From: Ariolimax columbianus
Taxonomy: Eukaryota; Mollusca; Gastropoda; Stylommatophora; Arionidae
Direction of reading: 5' to 3'
Length of the DNA stretch: 64,000 nt
NCBI GenBank assembly: GCA_036924085.1
Contig: JAVGWX010000012.1
Coordinates: forward strand, 2,349,099-2,413,098
The notes under the pieces are model-generated. The model did not search any database. It was not told the DNA's origin and was given only the letters and a program-made list of their open reading frames with translations. Of the stretch, positions 45,501 to 56,370 are shown in pieces (position 1 is the stretch's first letter; each line of letters opens with the position of its first letter). The position numbers and the translations under genes were made by a program.

Positions 45501-46265
45501 TCTAGAAGACTGTACCTATGGACTTATGTAGACTGGAAGACTCGGAACCAAATAGATAATATGAAGGAGATGGATGTCAAACATGACCTCAACAAAGATG
45601 CTCCCGCCAGCAGACTGGACTCGGATCACCAGCTACCAGTTATCGATTACAAAACAAGACAGAAGAAAATCACATGAAGAGATACACCTGTACACTTCCA
45701 TATGGATGAAATACCAATCGAATATTGTATTGAAGTAAAAGTCAAATTCAAAGTGTTGATTGCGGCACACGAGAATATGTCAAACAATGAACTGACAAGG
45801 AAAATGTATAAGAAGCAGAACTATATCACAGAAGGTATGCTACAACTTATAGAAGACATAAGAAACATGTTGGACAGGTATAGAACGCAATAGCGATTAA
45901 TGCAGAGATTGCATTAGAGAAATCAGAAGAGAGCTCAGACAACACCAGAAATAATTCATAACAATCACTTTGCAGCAAATCGAAGGTCCTCAACAACAAG
46001 ATAAAGAAACAGACATTTTCAGAGAAATCAGAAAATTTAGGAGAGAATTCCAACCATCACAACAGGCAATCAATGACACGAATGGTTATGTGATGCCTGA
46101 GAACAAAGATATTCTAGAAAGATGGAAGGAATAATGAAGCGAGATGTACAACAACACCACAGAAAGGAAAGACTTGGTAACCAATGAGGAATAGAGAGAA
46201 CCAGAACACACACTGGACGAGGTATGTACAGCAATTAAAGCGTTGATAAAGAGGAATGCCTTCAG

Positions 46266-46665
46266 GAAGAGACGACATGATAGCAGAACTAATACAGACA
46301 GGAGGAGACGACATGACAGGAGAACTAATACAGACAGGAGGAGACGACATGTCAGGAGAACTAATACAGACAGGAGGAGACGACATGACAGGAGAACTAA
46401 TACAGACAGGAGGAGACGACATGTCAGGAGAACTAATACAGACAGGAGGAGACGACATTACAGGAGAACTAATACAGGAAGGAGGAAACGACATAACAGG
46501 TGAACTAATACAGGAAGGAGGAAACGACATAACAGGTGAACTAATACAGGAAGGAGGAAACGACATAACAGGTGAACTAATACAGGAAGGAGGAAACGAC
46601 ATAACAGGTGAACTAATACAGGAAGGAGGAAACGACATAACAGGTGAACTAATACACGAAGGAGG
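46266..46665 (+). repeat. 36 bp in-frame repeat amplified from RT coding sequence
   Basis: About eleven units of 36 bp encode GGDDMTGELIQT or GGNDITGELIQE, copies of the RT motif GRDDMIAELIQTGGD present just upstream. The frame is kept across the whole array (194-codon ORF from 46256). Confidence 0.95.
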
Positions 46666-46734
46666 AGTCGCATGCATACACATATACCTCGCATTGTGCA
46701 AAAAGATTTGGTACAGATCAGAATGGCCCGCAGA

Positions 46735-47195
46735 ATGGGAAAGTTCAGTCTATACTCCCATACCACATAATGGTAAAGTTCAGTCTATACTCCCATACCA
46801 CATAATGGTAAAGTTCAGTCTATACTCCCATACCATATAATGGTAAAGTTCAGTCTATACTCCCATACCACAGCATGGTAAAGTTCAGTCTATACTCCCA
46901 TACCACAGAATGGTAAAGTTCAGTCTATACTCCCATACCACAGAATGGTAAAGTTCAGTCTATACTCCCATACCACAGAATGGTAAAGTTCAGTCTATAC
47001 TCCCATACCACATAATGGTAAAGTTCAGTCTATACTCCCATACCACAGAATGGTAAAGTTCAGTCTATACTCCCATACCACAGAATGGTAAAGTTCAGTC
47101 TATACTCCCATACCACAGAATGGTAAAGTTCAGTCTATACTCCCATACCACATAATGGTAAAGTTCAGTCTATACTCCGATACCACAGAAAGGTA
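46735..47195 (+). repeat. 35 bp repeat amplified from RT coding sequence
   Basis: About 13 units of ggtaaagttcagtctatact plus cccataccacag. The founder reads ESSVYTPIPHNGK, the RT motif W..SV..PIPKKG. The 35 bp period breaks the frame each time. It is separated from the 36 bp array by about 70 bp of single-copy RT sequence. Confidence 0.94.
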
Positions 47196-47693
47196 ACCTA
47201 CAATTATTCACCAACGTCAGCACGATTGCCCTGATAAGCCATGTCAGCAATATTTTGTTACATCTCATAATGAAGAAACAAGAAAGTAGATTGTGAAATC
47301 CATGAAAAGCAATCATGATTGAAACAAGCCAGAAGCACAATAAATCACATCTTCAATCTGAGAATCATCTTTGAAAAATGCAGAGAATACAATGCTGACC
47401 TATATATATGCTTCACATATTACACCAAAGCTTTTAACTGAACAACATCAGCAACTATGACAAATAATGAAAGACATGGGCTTTGCAATACATCTGATAC
47501 ATCTAATAGAAACACTCTACAGTGACCAACAAGCTGCCGTCAGAATCCACGAAGACACATCAGAATGGTTTGAGATTCAACAAGTTGTTAGATAATGCTT
47601 ATCCTCTCCTCCTACTTATTCAACATATAAAAGAAGAATATTACGAGAAAGGTAAAAACAGAGGACATCTAACTGAATTTAACCCCATTCTCA

Positions 47694-47953
47694 GGGGGAC
47701 GGCGTGGCCTAGTGGTTAAGTGGCAGGGCTCACAACCAGAAGGTGCTGGGTTCGATCCCCATCACAGCACCGGCCGTTACCACGGGGAAGCAAACCCTTA
47801 GAAAATGCAGGAGGAAGCAGACCCTTACATAAAATGCATGATGAAGTCGGATGCACTGGGCCGACCGGCGCAAAATAAAAACCACAGTGTAACGTACACA
47901 CGCCTTGGGGAATAGATAAATAGGGCGAACGCAAAAAAACAAAACCAAAAAAA
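47694..47953 (+). mobile_element. tRNA-derived SINE inserted in the RT element
   Basis: Begins ggggacggcgtggcctag. It has a Pol III A box tggcctagtgg (about 47706) and a B box ggttcgatccc (about 47750), a body of about 180 bp and an A-rich tail (aaaaaaacaaaaccaaaaa). It is flanked by aaccccattctca (47681-47693) and aaccccattttca (47954-47966), a 13 bp duplication with one mismatch. RT sequence flanks both sides (47640s and IRDLRYANDTV). Confidence 0.92.
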
Positions 47954-48108
47954 AACCCCATTTTCAATCGGAGAAAAGGAGATCCGAGATCTAAGATATG
48001 CCAACGACACTGTTATGCTGTCAAACACCGCAGAGGGCCTGGTACAACTGTGTAGCAGGTTAGGCTTACTCGGTATTCTAGTCACGAATACCAATAATGT
48101 ACATGTAG

Positions 48109-49120
48109 CAGGGTCATCTTTGAACTGAATAGTTATCTAAGAGTTGACTGACTTAAGACATAGACTAAATGATAATTCAACACAGATTACACTAACAACT
48201 ATTGTAAGCTATTAAGATAAATAATATCATTTATTTAATGAATAATTGTTACATAATATCAACATCAGAAACAAAACTAAACTAAATACATAGGGTGCAA
48301 GCAATCAGCTGTTGATGTTGCCTGCGTAGCTAAAGTACACAGATTATAAGTCATATCTGCAATAACACGATTCATAGACTTTTATACGATCTAGTTACAA
48401 CTTAGAGGTTCTACCTAACGCTGCTGCACACTCGCATGTGATCAGACCTCTACTCAAGCAAGCCTGCACACTCGCATTTAATCAGATCTCGTACTGTTCA
48501 CAGGTTGTCCATCATGCACACCTATTCAGCTTTAATGGTGAGGCTCGAGGTATAAGATAGGATAACTACCCAGTAAACCCTCTCACATCTATCTCTACAT
48601 TATCTTTTATAGACTCAAGAAACAAACATGGCCGTCTAGTGCTCAACCCCAGTTGGGTGGTTAGCTATCCATTTAAATTGATCCCACCCAATCTAACATC
48701 TTATTGGCAGACATATTTACAAGTCATTGTCACTTTAAATGTGACGGCCTGCAATGGGAGTATTTGTTGACAACTAACCCCTATCCACTAAGGTCTGGTA
48801 CCAGAATGGTCAGTCTGACATCTACCCTCAAACTAGCTTAGTTTTCCACCTGTATCGTGAACCTTGACCCTTCACTTCAGTCTGCGCGAAGGCTTGGTGT
48901 TGTGACCGGGGTTTGATCTCTGCTCGTCCAATAACATTCAGCAACTTTTGATTCGCAGAGAATATCGTCGCCAGCACAATCACCCCTACATTAAACGCAC
49001 ATGCTCCACAGGGAACTGGGACTGTCATAACTGTTTACGTCCGATAAAAAGCACAGTGACGATTAGAATCTTCTCCAGAATTGAAAAAAAATAAACAGCA
49101 GAACAAAAAAAAACAAACGA
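48109..49120 (+). mobile_element. ~1 kb insert in the RT element, class unknown
   Basis: RT reading stops after LVTNTNNVHV at about 48108 and resumes near 49125 (VHWH...). The insert starts tgtagcag and ends in an A-rich tract (gaaaaaaaataaacagcaga). No ORF is recognised. No convincing target duplication was found. It resembles the sequence starting at 31946 only loosely. Confidence 0.5.
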
Positions 49121-49125
49121 ACAAA

Positions 49126-49322
49126 TATATGTCCATTGGCATACACAGATCTCAACCCAAGATAAGTCCATTGGCACACACATACCTCAACCCAAGATAG
49201 GTCCATTGGCACACACAGACCTCAATCCAAGATAGGTTCATTGGCACACACAGACCTCAATCCAAGATAGGTTCATTGGCACACACAGACCTCAACCAAC
49301 GATAGGTCCATTGGCACAAAAT
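49126..49322 (+). repeat. 35 bp repeat amplified from RT coding sequence
   Basis: Five to six units of gtccattggcacacacagac plus ctcaacccaagatag. The last unit continues as VHWHKIPQPKITIGNEETEH, the stretch before the RT thumb, so the unit comes from the codons for VHWH..PQPK. Confidence 0.85.
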
Positions 49323-49446
49323 ACCTCAACCAAAGATCACTATTGGCAATGAAGAAACTGAACACGTGGATGACCTTGAATACTTTTGCTAAATGATAAC
49401 ACACGACGGGGACTGCACACACAAGAAGGAGACGATTGTTCATAGT

Positions 49447-49785
49447 GATGCAGAAACTGAACAGCATACAACATGTGTGGCACAATAAACTGAACCGTTT
49501 ACATGTGTGGCACAATAAACTGAACAGCATACAACATGTGTAGCACAATAAACTAAACAGTTTACAACATGTGTGGCACAATAAACTAAACAGTTTACAT
49601 GTGTGGCACAATAAACTAAACAGCATACAACATGTGTGGCACAATAAACTGAACAGTTTACATGTGTGGCACAATAAACTGAACAGTTTACATGTGTGGC
49701 ACAATAAACTGAACAGAATACAACATGTGTAGCACAATAAACTGAACAGCATACAACATGTGTGGCACAATAAACTGAACAAAGT
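49447..49785 (+). repeat. 30/33 bp repeat amplified from RT coding sequence
   Basis: About ten units alternate a 33 bp form (gaacagcatacaacatgtgt) and a 30 bp form (gaacagtttacatgtgtggc). The 33 bp form reads KLNSIQHVWHN, the RT thumb helix following MITHDGDCTHKKE. The tail ECETWTI resumes after the array. Confidence 0.93.
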
Positions 49786-50129
49786 ATTTAAAATTGAAGA
49801 TTCCAGGACCATGCGTAATCCCCGTGGTAGTGCACGAATGCGAGACATGGACCATCATACAAATATCCAGGAAGAGGATCGGGCTATTGAAACGAAATGT
49901 TACTAGGGAATCCTCAAAAACCTTGAGTAAAGGAAATAACAAAGTCTTCCTGCAAGATCTGAGTATCGAAGAGAACTGTCTGATAAACCACGTCATGTCT
50001 CGGGAAATAAGGTTTTGGGGCCACATGAAGCGCCATGAAGCACTGGAGAAAGCCGTTCTGGAGGGAAATAACTTTCTAGAAACAAATTCATAAGCAAATA
50101 CTTGCTATTAAGGTAGAAACGTGTTCCAG

Positions 50130-53100
50130 CTTAAAGTGATGCACAAATAAGGTGTCTGCGTCGTGTTGGGGGGCGGGGGGAACCCAGTGGTCTCGAGGTA
50201 AGGTGTCTGCGTCGAGTGGGAGGGACCCAGTGGTCTCGATGTAAGGTGTCTCCGTCGTGTGGGGGGGGGGGGGGACACCCAGTGGTCTCGAAGTAAGGTG
50301 TCTGCGTCGTGTGGGGGGACCCAGTGGTCTCGAGGTAAGGTGTCTGCGTCGTGTGGGGGGACCCAAGGGTCTCAAGGTAAGGTGTCTGCGTCGTGTGGGG
50401 TGGGGGGGACCCAGTGGTCTCGAGGTAAGGTGTCTGCATCGTGTGGGGGAACCCAGTGGTCTCGAGGTAAGGTGTCTATCTCGTGTGGGGGGAGGGGGGC
50501 CCAGTGATCTCGAAATAAGGTGTCTGCCTAATGTGGGAGAAAAGGGGGGGGCGGGGGTGGATCCATTGGTCTCGAGGAAAAGTGTCTGCCTCGTGTGGGA
50601 GGGGAGGTGGGGGGGGGGAACGGAACCCAGTGGTCTCGCGGTAAGGTGTCTGCCTCGTGTCGGGTTGGGGGGGACCCAGAGATCTGAGGTAAGGTGTATA
50701 TCTCGTGTGGGGAAGGGGAGTGGACCCATAGGTCTTGAGGTAAGGTGTCTGCCTCGTGTGGGGGGTGGACCCAGTGGTCTCGCGGTAAGGTATCTGTCTC
50801 GTGTGGGGGGTGGACCCAGTGGTCTCGCGGTAAGGTGTCTGTCTCGTGTGGGCTTTGGACCCAGTGGTCTCGAGGTAAGGTGACTGTCGTGTGTGGGGGT
50901 GGACCCAGTGGACTCGCGGTAAGGTGTCTGTCTCGTGGGGGAGGGGAAGGGGTGGACCCAGTGGTCTCGAGGTAAGGTCTCTGCCTCGGGTGGGGGAGGG
51001 ACCCAGTGGTCTCGAGGTAAGGTGACTGTCTTGTGTAGGGTGTGGACCCAGTGGTTTCGCGGTAAGGTGTCTGTCTCGTGTAGGGGGTGGACCCAGTGGT
51101 CTCAAGGTAAGGTGTCTGTCTCGTGTAGGGGGTGGACCCAGTAGTCTCGCGGTAAGGTGTCTGTCACGTGTGGGGTGTGGACACAGTGGTCTCGAGGTAA
51201 GTTATCAGTATCGTGTTGAGGTGGGTGGTGGACCCAGTGGTCTCGAGGTAAGATGTCTCTCTCGTGTGGGGGAGGGACCCAGTGGTCTCGAGGTAAGGTG
51301 TCTGCTTTGTGGGGGTGGACTCAGTAGTCTCGAGGTAAGGTGTCTGCCTCGGGTGGGGGAGGGACCCAGTGGTCTTGAGTTAAGGTGTCTGTCTCGTGTA
51401 GCGGGTGGACCCAGTGGTCTCGCGGTAAGGGGTTTGTCTCGTGTGGGGGGTGGAGCCAGTGGTTTCGCGATAAAGTGGCTGTCTAGTGTGGTGGGAGGAT
51501 ATAGTGGTCTCGCGGTAAGGTGGGGGGTGGACCCAATATTCTCGAAGTAAGGTGTCTGCCTCGTGTGGGGGAGGCGGGTGGACCCAGCGGTCTCGAGGTA
51601 AGACGTCTGTCTAGTGTGGGGGGGGGGGGGTAGGAACCCAGAGGTCTCGAGGTAAGGTGTATATCTCGTGTGGGGGAGGGGGGTGGACCCATAGGTCTCT
51701 AGGTAAGGTGTCTGCCTCGTGTGGGAGGTGGACCCAGTGGTCTCACGGTAAGGTGTCTGTCTCGTGTGGGGGGTGGACCCAGTGGTCTCGCGGTAAGGCA
51801 TCTGTCTCGTGTGGGGTTTGGACCCAGTGGTCTCGTCGGAAAGGGTCTGTCTCGTGTGGGAGGAGGACCCAGCGGTCTCGCGGTAAGGTGTCTGCCTCGT
51901 GTGGGGGCGTAGGGTGGACCCAGTGGTTTCGAGGTAAGGTGTCTGTCTCGTGTGAGGGGTGGACCCAACGGTCTCGAGGTAAGGTGACTGCCTCGTGTGG
52001 GGGAGGGACCTAGTAGTCTCAAGGTAAAGTGTCTGTCTCGTGTGGGGGAGGGACCCAGTGGTCTCGATGTAAGGTGTCTGCCTCGTGGGGGAGGGGAATG
52101 GGTGGACCCAGTGGTCTCTAGGTAAAGTGTCTGTCTCGTGTAGGGTGTGGACCCTGTGGTTTCGCGGTAAGGTGTCTGTCTCGTCTAGGGGGTGGACCCA
52201 GTGGTCTCGAGGTAAGGTGTCTGTCTCGTGTAGGGGATGGACCCAGTGGTTTCGCGGTAAGATGTCTGTCTCGTGTGGGGTGTGGGCACAGTTTTCTTGA
52301 GGTAAGGTGTCTGCCTCGTGTTGAGGCGTGGACCCAGTGGTCTCGAGGTAAAGTGTCAGTCTCGTGTGGGGGTGGACCCAGTTGTCTCGAGGTAAGGTGT
52401 CTGTCTCGTGTGGGGGAGGGACCCAGTGGTCTCGAGGTAAGGTGTCTGCTTTGTGGGGGAGGGACCCAGTGGTCTCGAGTTAAGGTGTCTGTCTCATGTA
52501 GCGGGTGGACCCAGTTGTCTCGCGGTAAGGGGTTTGTCTCGTGTGGGGGGTGGACCCAGTGGTTTCGCGATAAAGTGGCTGTCTAGTGTGGTGGGAGGAC
52601 CCAGTGTTCTCGAGATAAGGTGTCTGCCTCGTGGGGTAGGTTAGGCGGTGGACCCAGTGGTCTCGAGGTAAGGTGTCTGCCTCAAGTGGGTGAGGGACCC
52701 AGTGGTCTCGAGATAAGGTATCTGTCTCGTGTGGGGGGTGGGCCCAGTGGTCTCGCGGTAAGGTGTCTTTCTGATGGGGATGGGGTGGACCCAGTGGTCT
52801 CCAGGTGAAGTGTCAACCTCGTGGGAGGGAAGGACCCAGTGGTCTCGCGGTAAGGTGTCTGTCTCGTGTGGGGGTGGAACCAGTGGTCTCGCGATAAGAT
52901 ATCTGTCTTGTGTGGGGGGAGGGAAGGGGGTTGACCGAATGGTCTCGCGGTAAGGTGTCTTTCTGATGTGGGGGGTGGACCCAGTGGTCTCCAGGTGAAG
53001 TGTCAACCTCGTGGGAGGGAAGGACCCAGTGGTCTCGCGGTAAGATATCTGTCTTGTGTGGGGAGAGGGAAGGGGGTTGACCGAATGATCTCGAGGTAAG

Positions 53101-53830
53101 GTGTCTGTCTCGTGTGGGGGTGGACCCAGTGGTCTCGTGGTAAGGTGTCTGTCTCGTTTGGGGGGGGGGGAGTGGATCCAGTGGTCTCGCGGTAAGGTGT
53201 CTGTCTCGTGTGGGGGTGGACCCAGTGGTCTCGCGGTAAGGTGTCTGTCTCGTGTGGGGGGGGGGGGGTGGACCCAGTGGTCTCGCGGTAAGGTGTCTGC
53301 CTCGTGTGGGGAAGGGACCCAGTGTTCTCGAGATAAGGTGTATGCCTCGTGTGGGGGGGGGGGGGACCCAGTGGTCTCGGGATAAGGTGTATGCCTCGTG
53401 TGGGGGGACACAGTGATCTCGAAATAAGGTGTATGCCTCGTGTGGGGGGACCCAATGGTCTCGAGATAAGTTGTCTTTCCCGTGTGGGGGGTGGGGGGGG
53501 GGGGAGGGACTCAGTGGTCTCGAGATAAGGTGTCTGCCTTGTGTGGGGGGGGGGAGCCCAGTGGTATCGAGGTAAGGTGTCTGCATCGTTTGGGGGGGGG
53601 GGCAGTGGTCTCGAGGTAAGGTGTCTGCCTCATGTGGGTGGGGGGGGGGGCAGTTTTCTCGAGCTAACGTGTCTGCCTCGCGTGGAGGCGGGGTGGGGGC
53701 CCAGTGGTCTCGAGCTAAGGTGTCTGCCTCGTGTAGGGGGTGGACCCAGTGGTCTCGAGGTAAGGTGTCTGCCTAGTTGGGGGGGGGGGGGGGGGGGAGG
53801 ACCCAGTGATCTCGAGGTAAGGTGTCTGCT
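50130..53830 (+). repeat. Large G-rich minisatellite derived from a SINE head
   Basis: Roughly 80 units of 40-50 bp: acccagtggtctcgaggtaa plus ggtgtctgcctcgtg plus a variable G run with ggtgg. The unit equals the tRNA-like A-box half (ggtctcgaggtaaggtgtct) of the SINE at 53800-54200, which closes the array and alone has the B box. Units vary by cgaggt/cgcggt/cgagat and by G-run length (up to about 17). Long ORFs on both strands here (up to 257 codons) are repeat by-products. Confidence 0.93.
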
Positions 53831-54200
53831 TCAGGTGTCGTAGGGCGCAGGTTTGAATCTCGGTGGTGACTGAGATTTTTCTTCATGTGGATCGTCTGGT
53901 AAAAATTGTCCTGATCTCTGGGTAGTGTGATCGGACCCCTGATCTCTGTGTAGTTAGATTGGTCCCCTGATCTCTGGGTAGTGAGATCTGACCCCTGATC
54001 TGTGGGTAGTGAGATCGGTCCTCTGATCTCTGGGTAGTGAGATCGGACCCCTGATCTGTCGGTAGTGAGATCGGACCCCTGATCTCTGGGTAGTGAGATA
54101 GGACCCCTGATCTCTGGGTAGTGAGATCGGACTTCCGTGTTAAGTGTCGAGCACGTTAAAAATTCCTTTAAAATTCTTTTGTTTTGTGGTCCCAAACATG
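53800..54200 (+). mobile_element. tRNA-derived SINE ending the array
   Basis: Last array unit agtgatctcgaggtaaggtg (A-box half), then gtgtcgtagggcgcaggttt followed by gaatctcggtgg, where ggtttgaatctc is B-box-like, and a body with an internal 28-29 bp repeat, ending near aagtgtcgagcacgttaaaa. A related SINE head with a B box occurs at 47694. Downstream, gtggtcccaaacatgatatc occurs twice (about 54187 and 54232). Confidence 0.7.
53905..54135 (+). repeat. 28-29 bp minisatellite in the SINE body
   Basis: Eight units of ctgatctctgggtagtgaga plus tcggacccc. Confidence 0.94.
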
Positions 54201-54235
54201 ATATCTTGGACACATTCCATTCTTTGGGTTTGTGG

Positions 54236-54590
54236 TCCCAAACATGATATCTTGGACAAATACCACGACTTGAGATTCACCTGCTAATTTCTTCTTCCTG
54301 TTTCATCACACGGTCACACCTCCCTCCCCAAATGCTACGGCCCCCCCCCTCCTCTCCCCCGACAATTCAACGATATGTTTGTGTTTAGAAGAAAAGATAC
54401 ACCAGGAGAAAATAAAATCAACAGAGGTTCTCATGTTAAGTAGTGGTAAATGTGTAAGCTAGTTACTTTAGATGACCTTTGAGCAAGTATAAACTGTTTA
54501 CCAATACAAATGGGTTTTATGGGCACATGAACAGGCACATTACACTGTGACAATAAGAAATAAGTTGACTTGTCAGGTCACTCTTGCTGA
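54236..54590. other. Downstream flank of the MATH-like gene copy B
   Basis: No gene. 54480-54593 matches the 39030-39136 flank of copy A (gtttaccaatacaaat; gggcacatgaacaggcacat), which marks the left edge of the duplication. Confidence 0.6.
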
Positions 54591-54593
54591 CTC

Positions 54594-55907
54594 TCACAAA
54601 ACTGTGACCTCAAACCTGACCAGCAGAGAGTCAGACGCGTACCCTTCCTTCTCTCCGTAGCCCTTCTCTATGACGTCATCACAAGACACATTTCCTAAAT
54701 TGACACCACTATCAGCGTTAGACGAGATATCCATTTCATTCATGGACATACTTGCCTCCCCAACCACTATATCTGGTAAAACTTTATTGTCAATGTCACA
54801 GATAGTGGCCGTGACCTTGGTTTGTATGCTGGACCTGTATTCCAGCCCAACCTGTCCGGGGTGGCGTCCAAACACCAACCAGACCTCCATCTGACCATCC
54901 CTGCTGAAAGATGCCCACCCCTTCACACACGACTTCATCTCGTTGATGTACCAAGGACAGCTTTGAATACATTTTCCTGACCTGACAAACGATTTAAAAT
55001 CCTTTATGAAATAGTCGAACGTGTATTTCCCGAGAGATGGTAGAGGCCCACCTATCCGGTTTCTGACAATCTGAGCTTCTTTCTCAGTCACAGCAAAGAT
55101 CTCATGCTTGGTCGCGTATATGTAATCTTTCAGGTCATCGACAGACTGTTTCAGGATTGTTGGCAATTGATCCAGTAATTTTTTGAGAGTTACAAACTCA
55201 TCTCTCACAGACTTGTGTCCGACATCCAAATCTGTTTCAAGCTTTTCTATTTTCTTCACCACATCTGCCAGATTTGTCTCTAACGTTTCAAACTTTGTTG
55301 TAAGGGAAGTAACTGATGTATTGAGCTGTTCTACCTCCATCTGCAACACTCTCCAATTATCTGCCCATGTTACTTCAAAGTTCGTCAGGGATTTCATAAT
55401 CTGTACCTCCTGGTTATCTAATTTGTCAACAATCTGTCCACTCAGAATAGCTTGCTCATTAATTTCCTTCTTGATCAGCTCAAACTTCAGATTGAGAGCT
55501 TCATCAATATCAGATAATCTATTCTCTACCTGTTGATCTAACCACACAAGCTCTGCCCTCACATGTCCCCTGATAACGTCTGGAATAGAATTAATGCCCG
55601 TCAGAGAAGTTTTCAGTGTCTCCATCTTAAAGGCACCTCCATCATGCGCCTGGATGTCCCGGAGACGTGCCAGGATTTTATGCTGGGCTTCGCTCAGTTG
55701 GTCCCTCATAAAAACCTTCTCTCTCTCAAGTGTGCTTGTCATCTGAGACAGTTTAACATCCAGCGAATCGTGTTTCTTGTTCTGACTTTCTAGAATATTC
55801 TGTACTGTGTCGAGACGTACTGTCACTTGAGATTGATCATTTTGTATCTGGTCTAATCGTTGCATGACCTGGTCAAACATACTTTTCACGTGGCTGTCCA
55901 TCTTGAC
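54594..55907 (-). CDS. Coiled-coil protein with C-terminal MATH/TRAF-like domain, 3' exon
   Basis: Exon with an acceptor at 55908 (ttttctgtttcag|gtcaag). The first in-frame ATG (55901) gives 435 residues MDSHVKSMFDQVMQRLDQIQ... to RFEVTVL, stop. Residues about 1-270 are a heptad-rich coiled coil (LDQIQN, LEREKVFMRDQL, TTKFETLETNLADVVKKIEK). Residues about 275-400 look like a MATH/TRAF-C beta-sandwich: KYTFDYFIKDFKSFVRSGK, SCPWYINEMKSCVKGWASFS, EVWLVFGRHPGQVGLEYRS, ending with VRFEVTVL. No RING, B-box or TIR is seen in this exon, and earlier exons must lie further right. Known MATH proteins mediate oligomeric protein contacts, often in ubiquitin or immune signalling; no specific role can be assigned. 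Copy A is frameshifted. Inference: this is the functional paralogue. Confidence 0.8.
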   Translation of the reverse strand, partial: VKMDSHVKSMFDQVMQRLDQIQNDQSQVTVRLDTVQNILESQNKKHDSLDVKLSQMTSTLEREKVFMRDQLSEAQHKILARLRDIQAHDGGAFKMETLKTSLTGINSIPDVIRGHVRAELVWLDQQVENRLSDIDEALNLKFELIKKEINEQAILSGQIVDKLDNQEVQIMKSLTNFEVTWADNWRVLQMEVEQLNTSVTSLTTKFETLETNLADVVKKIEKLETDLDVGHKSVRDEFVTLKKLLDQLPTILKQSVDDLKDYIYATKHEIFAVTEKEAQIVRNRIGGPLPSLGKYTFDYFIKDFKSFVRSGKCIQSCPWYINEMKSCVKGWASFSRDGQMEVWLVFGRHPGQVGLEYRSSIQTKVTATICDIDNKVLPDIVVGEASMSMNEMDISSNADSGVNLGNVSCDDVIEKGYGEKEGYASDSLLVRFEVTVL

Positions 55908-55925
55908 CTGAAACAGAAAACACTT
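55908..55925 (-). promoter_or_regulatory. Predicted 3' splice acceptor of the MATH-like exon
   Basis: The minus strand reads gaagtgttttctgtttcag followed by gtcaagatggac: a pyrimidine-rich tract and AG just before the conserved start of the exon. Copy A has the same arrangement, and intronic (CAA)n tracts follow upstream in both. Confidence 0.72.
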
Positions 55926-55964
55926 CAATTATCCAACTTGTAACAATTATTGCGACTTAAACAG

Positions 55965-55982
55965 TTTGGAAACAACAACATG

Positions 55983-56037
<55 letters not shown>

Positions 56038-56092
56038 GCAACAACAACAACAACTACATCAACAACAAGAACATCAACAACATCATCAACAA

Positions 56093-56159
<67 letters not shown>

Positions 56160-56188
56160 GACAACAACATCATCAACAACAACATCAT

Positions 56189-56282
<94 letters not shown>

Positions 56283-56305
56283 AACATCATCAACAACAAC
56301 ATCAT

Positions 56306-56370
<65 letters not shown>

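Larger units (their letters stand above)
44985..50095 (+). mobile_element. Rearranged endonuclease-RT retrotransposon with five internal arrays
   Basis: Remnants in correct order on the plus strand: endonuclease (STPVNDRLLLIRLQEKKR; FYEGIREVMKEVEQRDIIIM then DGD, 44990-45170; LENKFVITNSLFGQHPRVLY at 45270-45330; KTRNQIDNM and SDHQLPVI at 45530-45640), RT entry (GRDDMIAELIQTGGDDM, 46260), SEWPAEWESSVYTPIP (46710), LRYANDTVML (RT active site with D to N, about 47990), LVTNTNNVHV (48085), HKIPQPKITIGNEETEHVDD (49310-49370), and the tail SREIRFWGHMKRHEALEKAV (49990-50060). Five minisatellites, a SINE and a ~1 kb insert interrupt it. It is dead. Confidence 0.88.

Noticed and set aside
47700..47775. 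Functional tRNA gene
   Set aside because: A and B boxes are present, but no cloverleaf with acceptor stem could be completed, and the unit has a SINE body, an A-rich tail and a target duplication.
50088..53843. Long proline/arginine-rich and glycine/serine-rich ORFs (up to 257 aa)
   Set aside because: All are translations of the SINE-head array on both strands, with frames broken by variable G runs.
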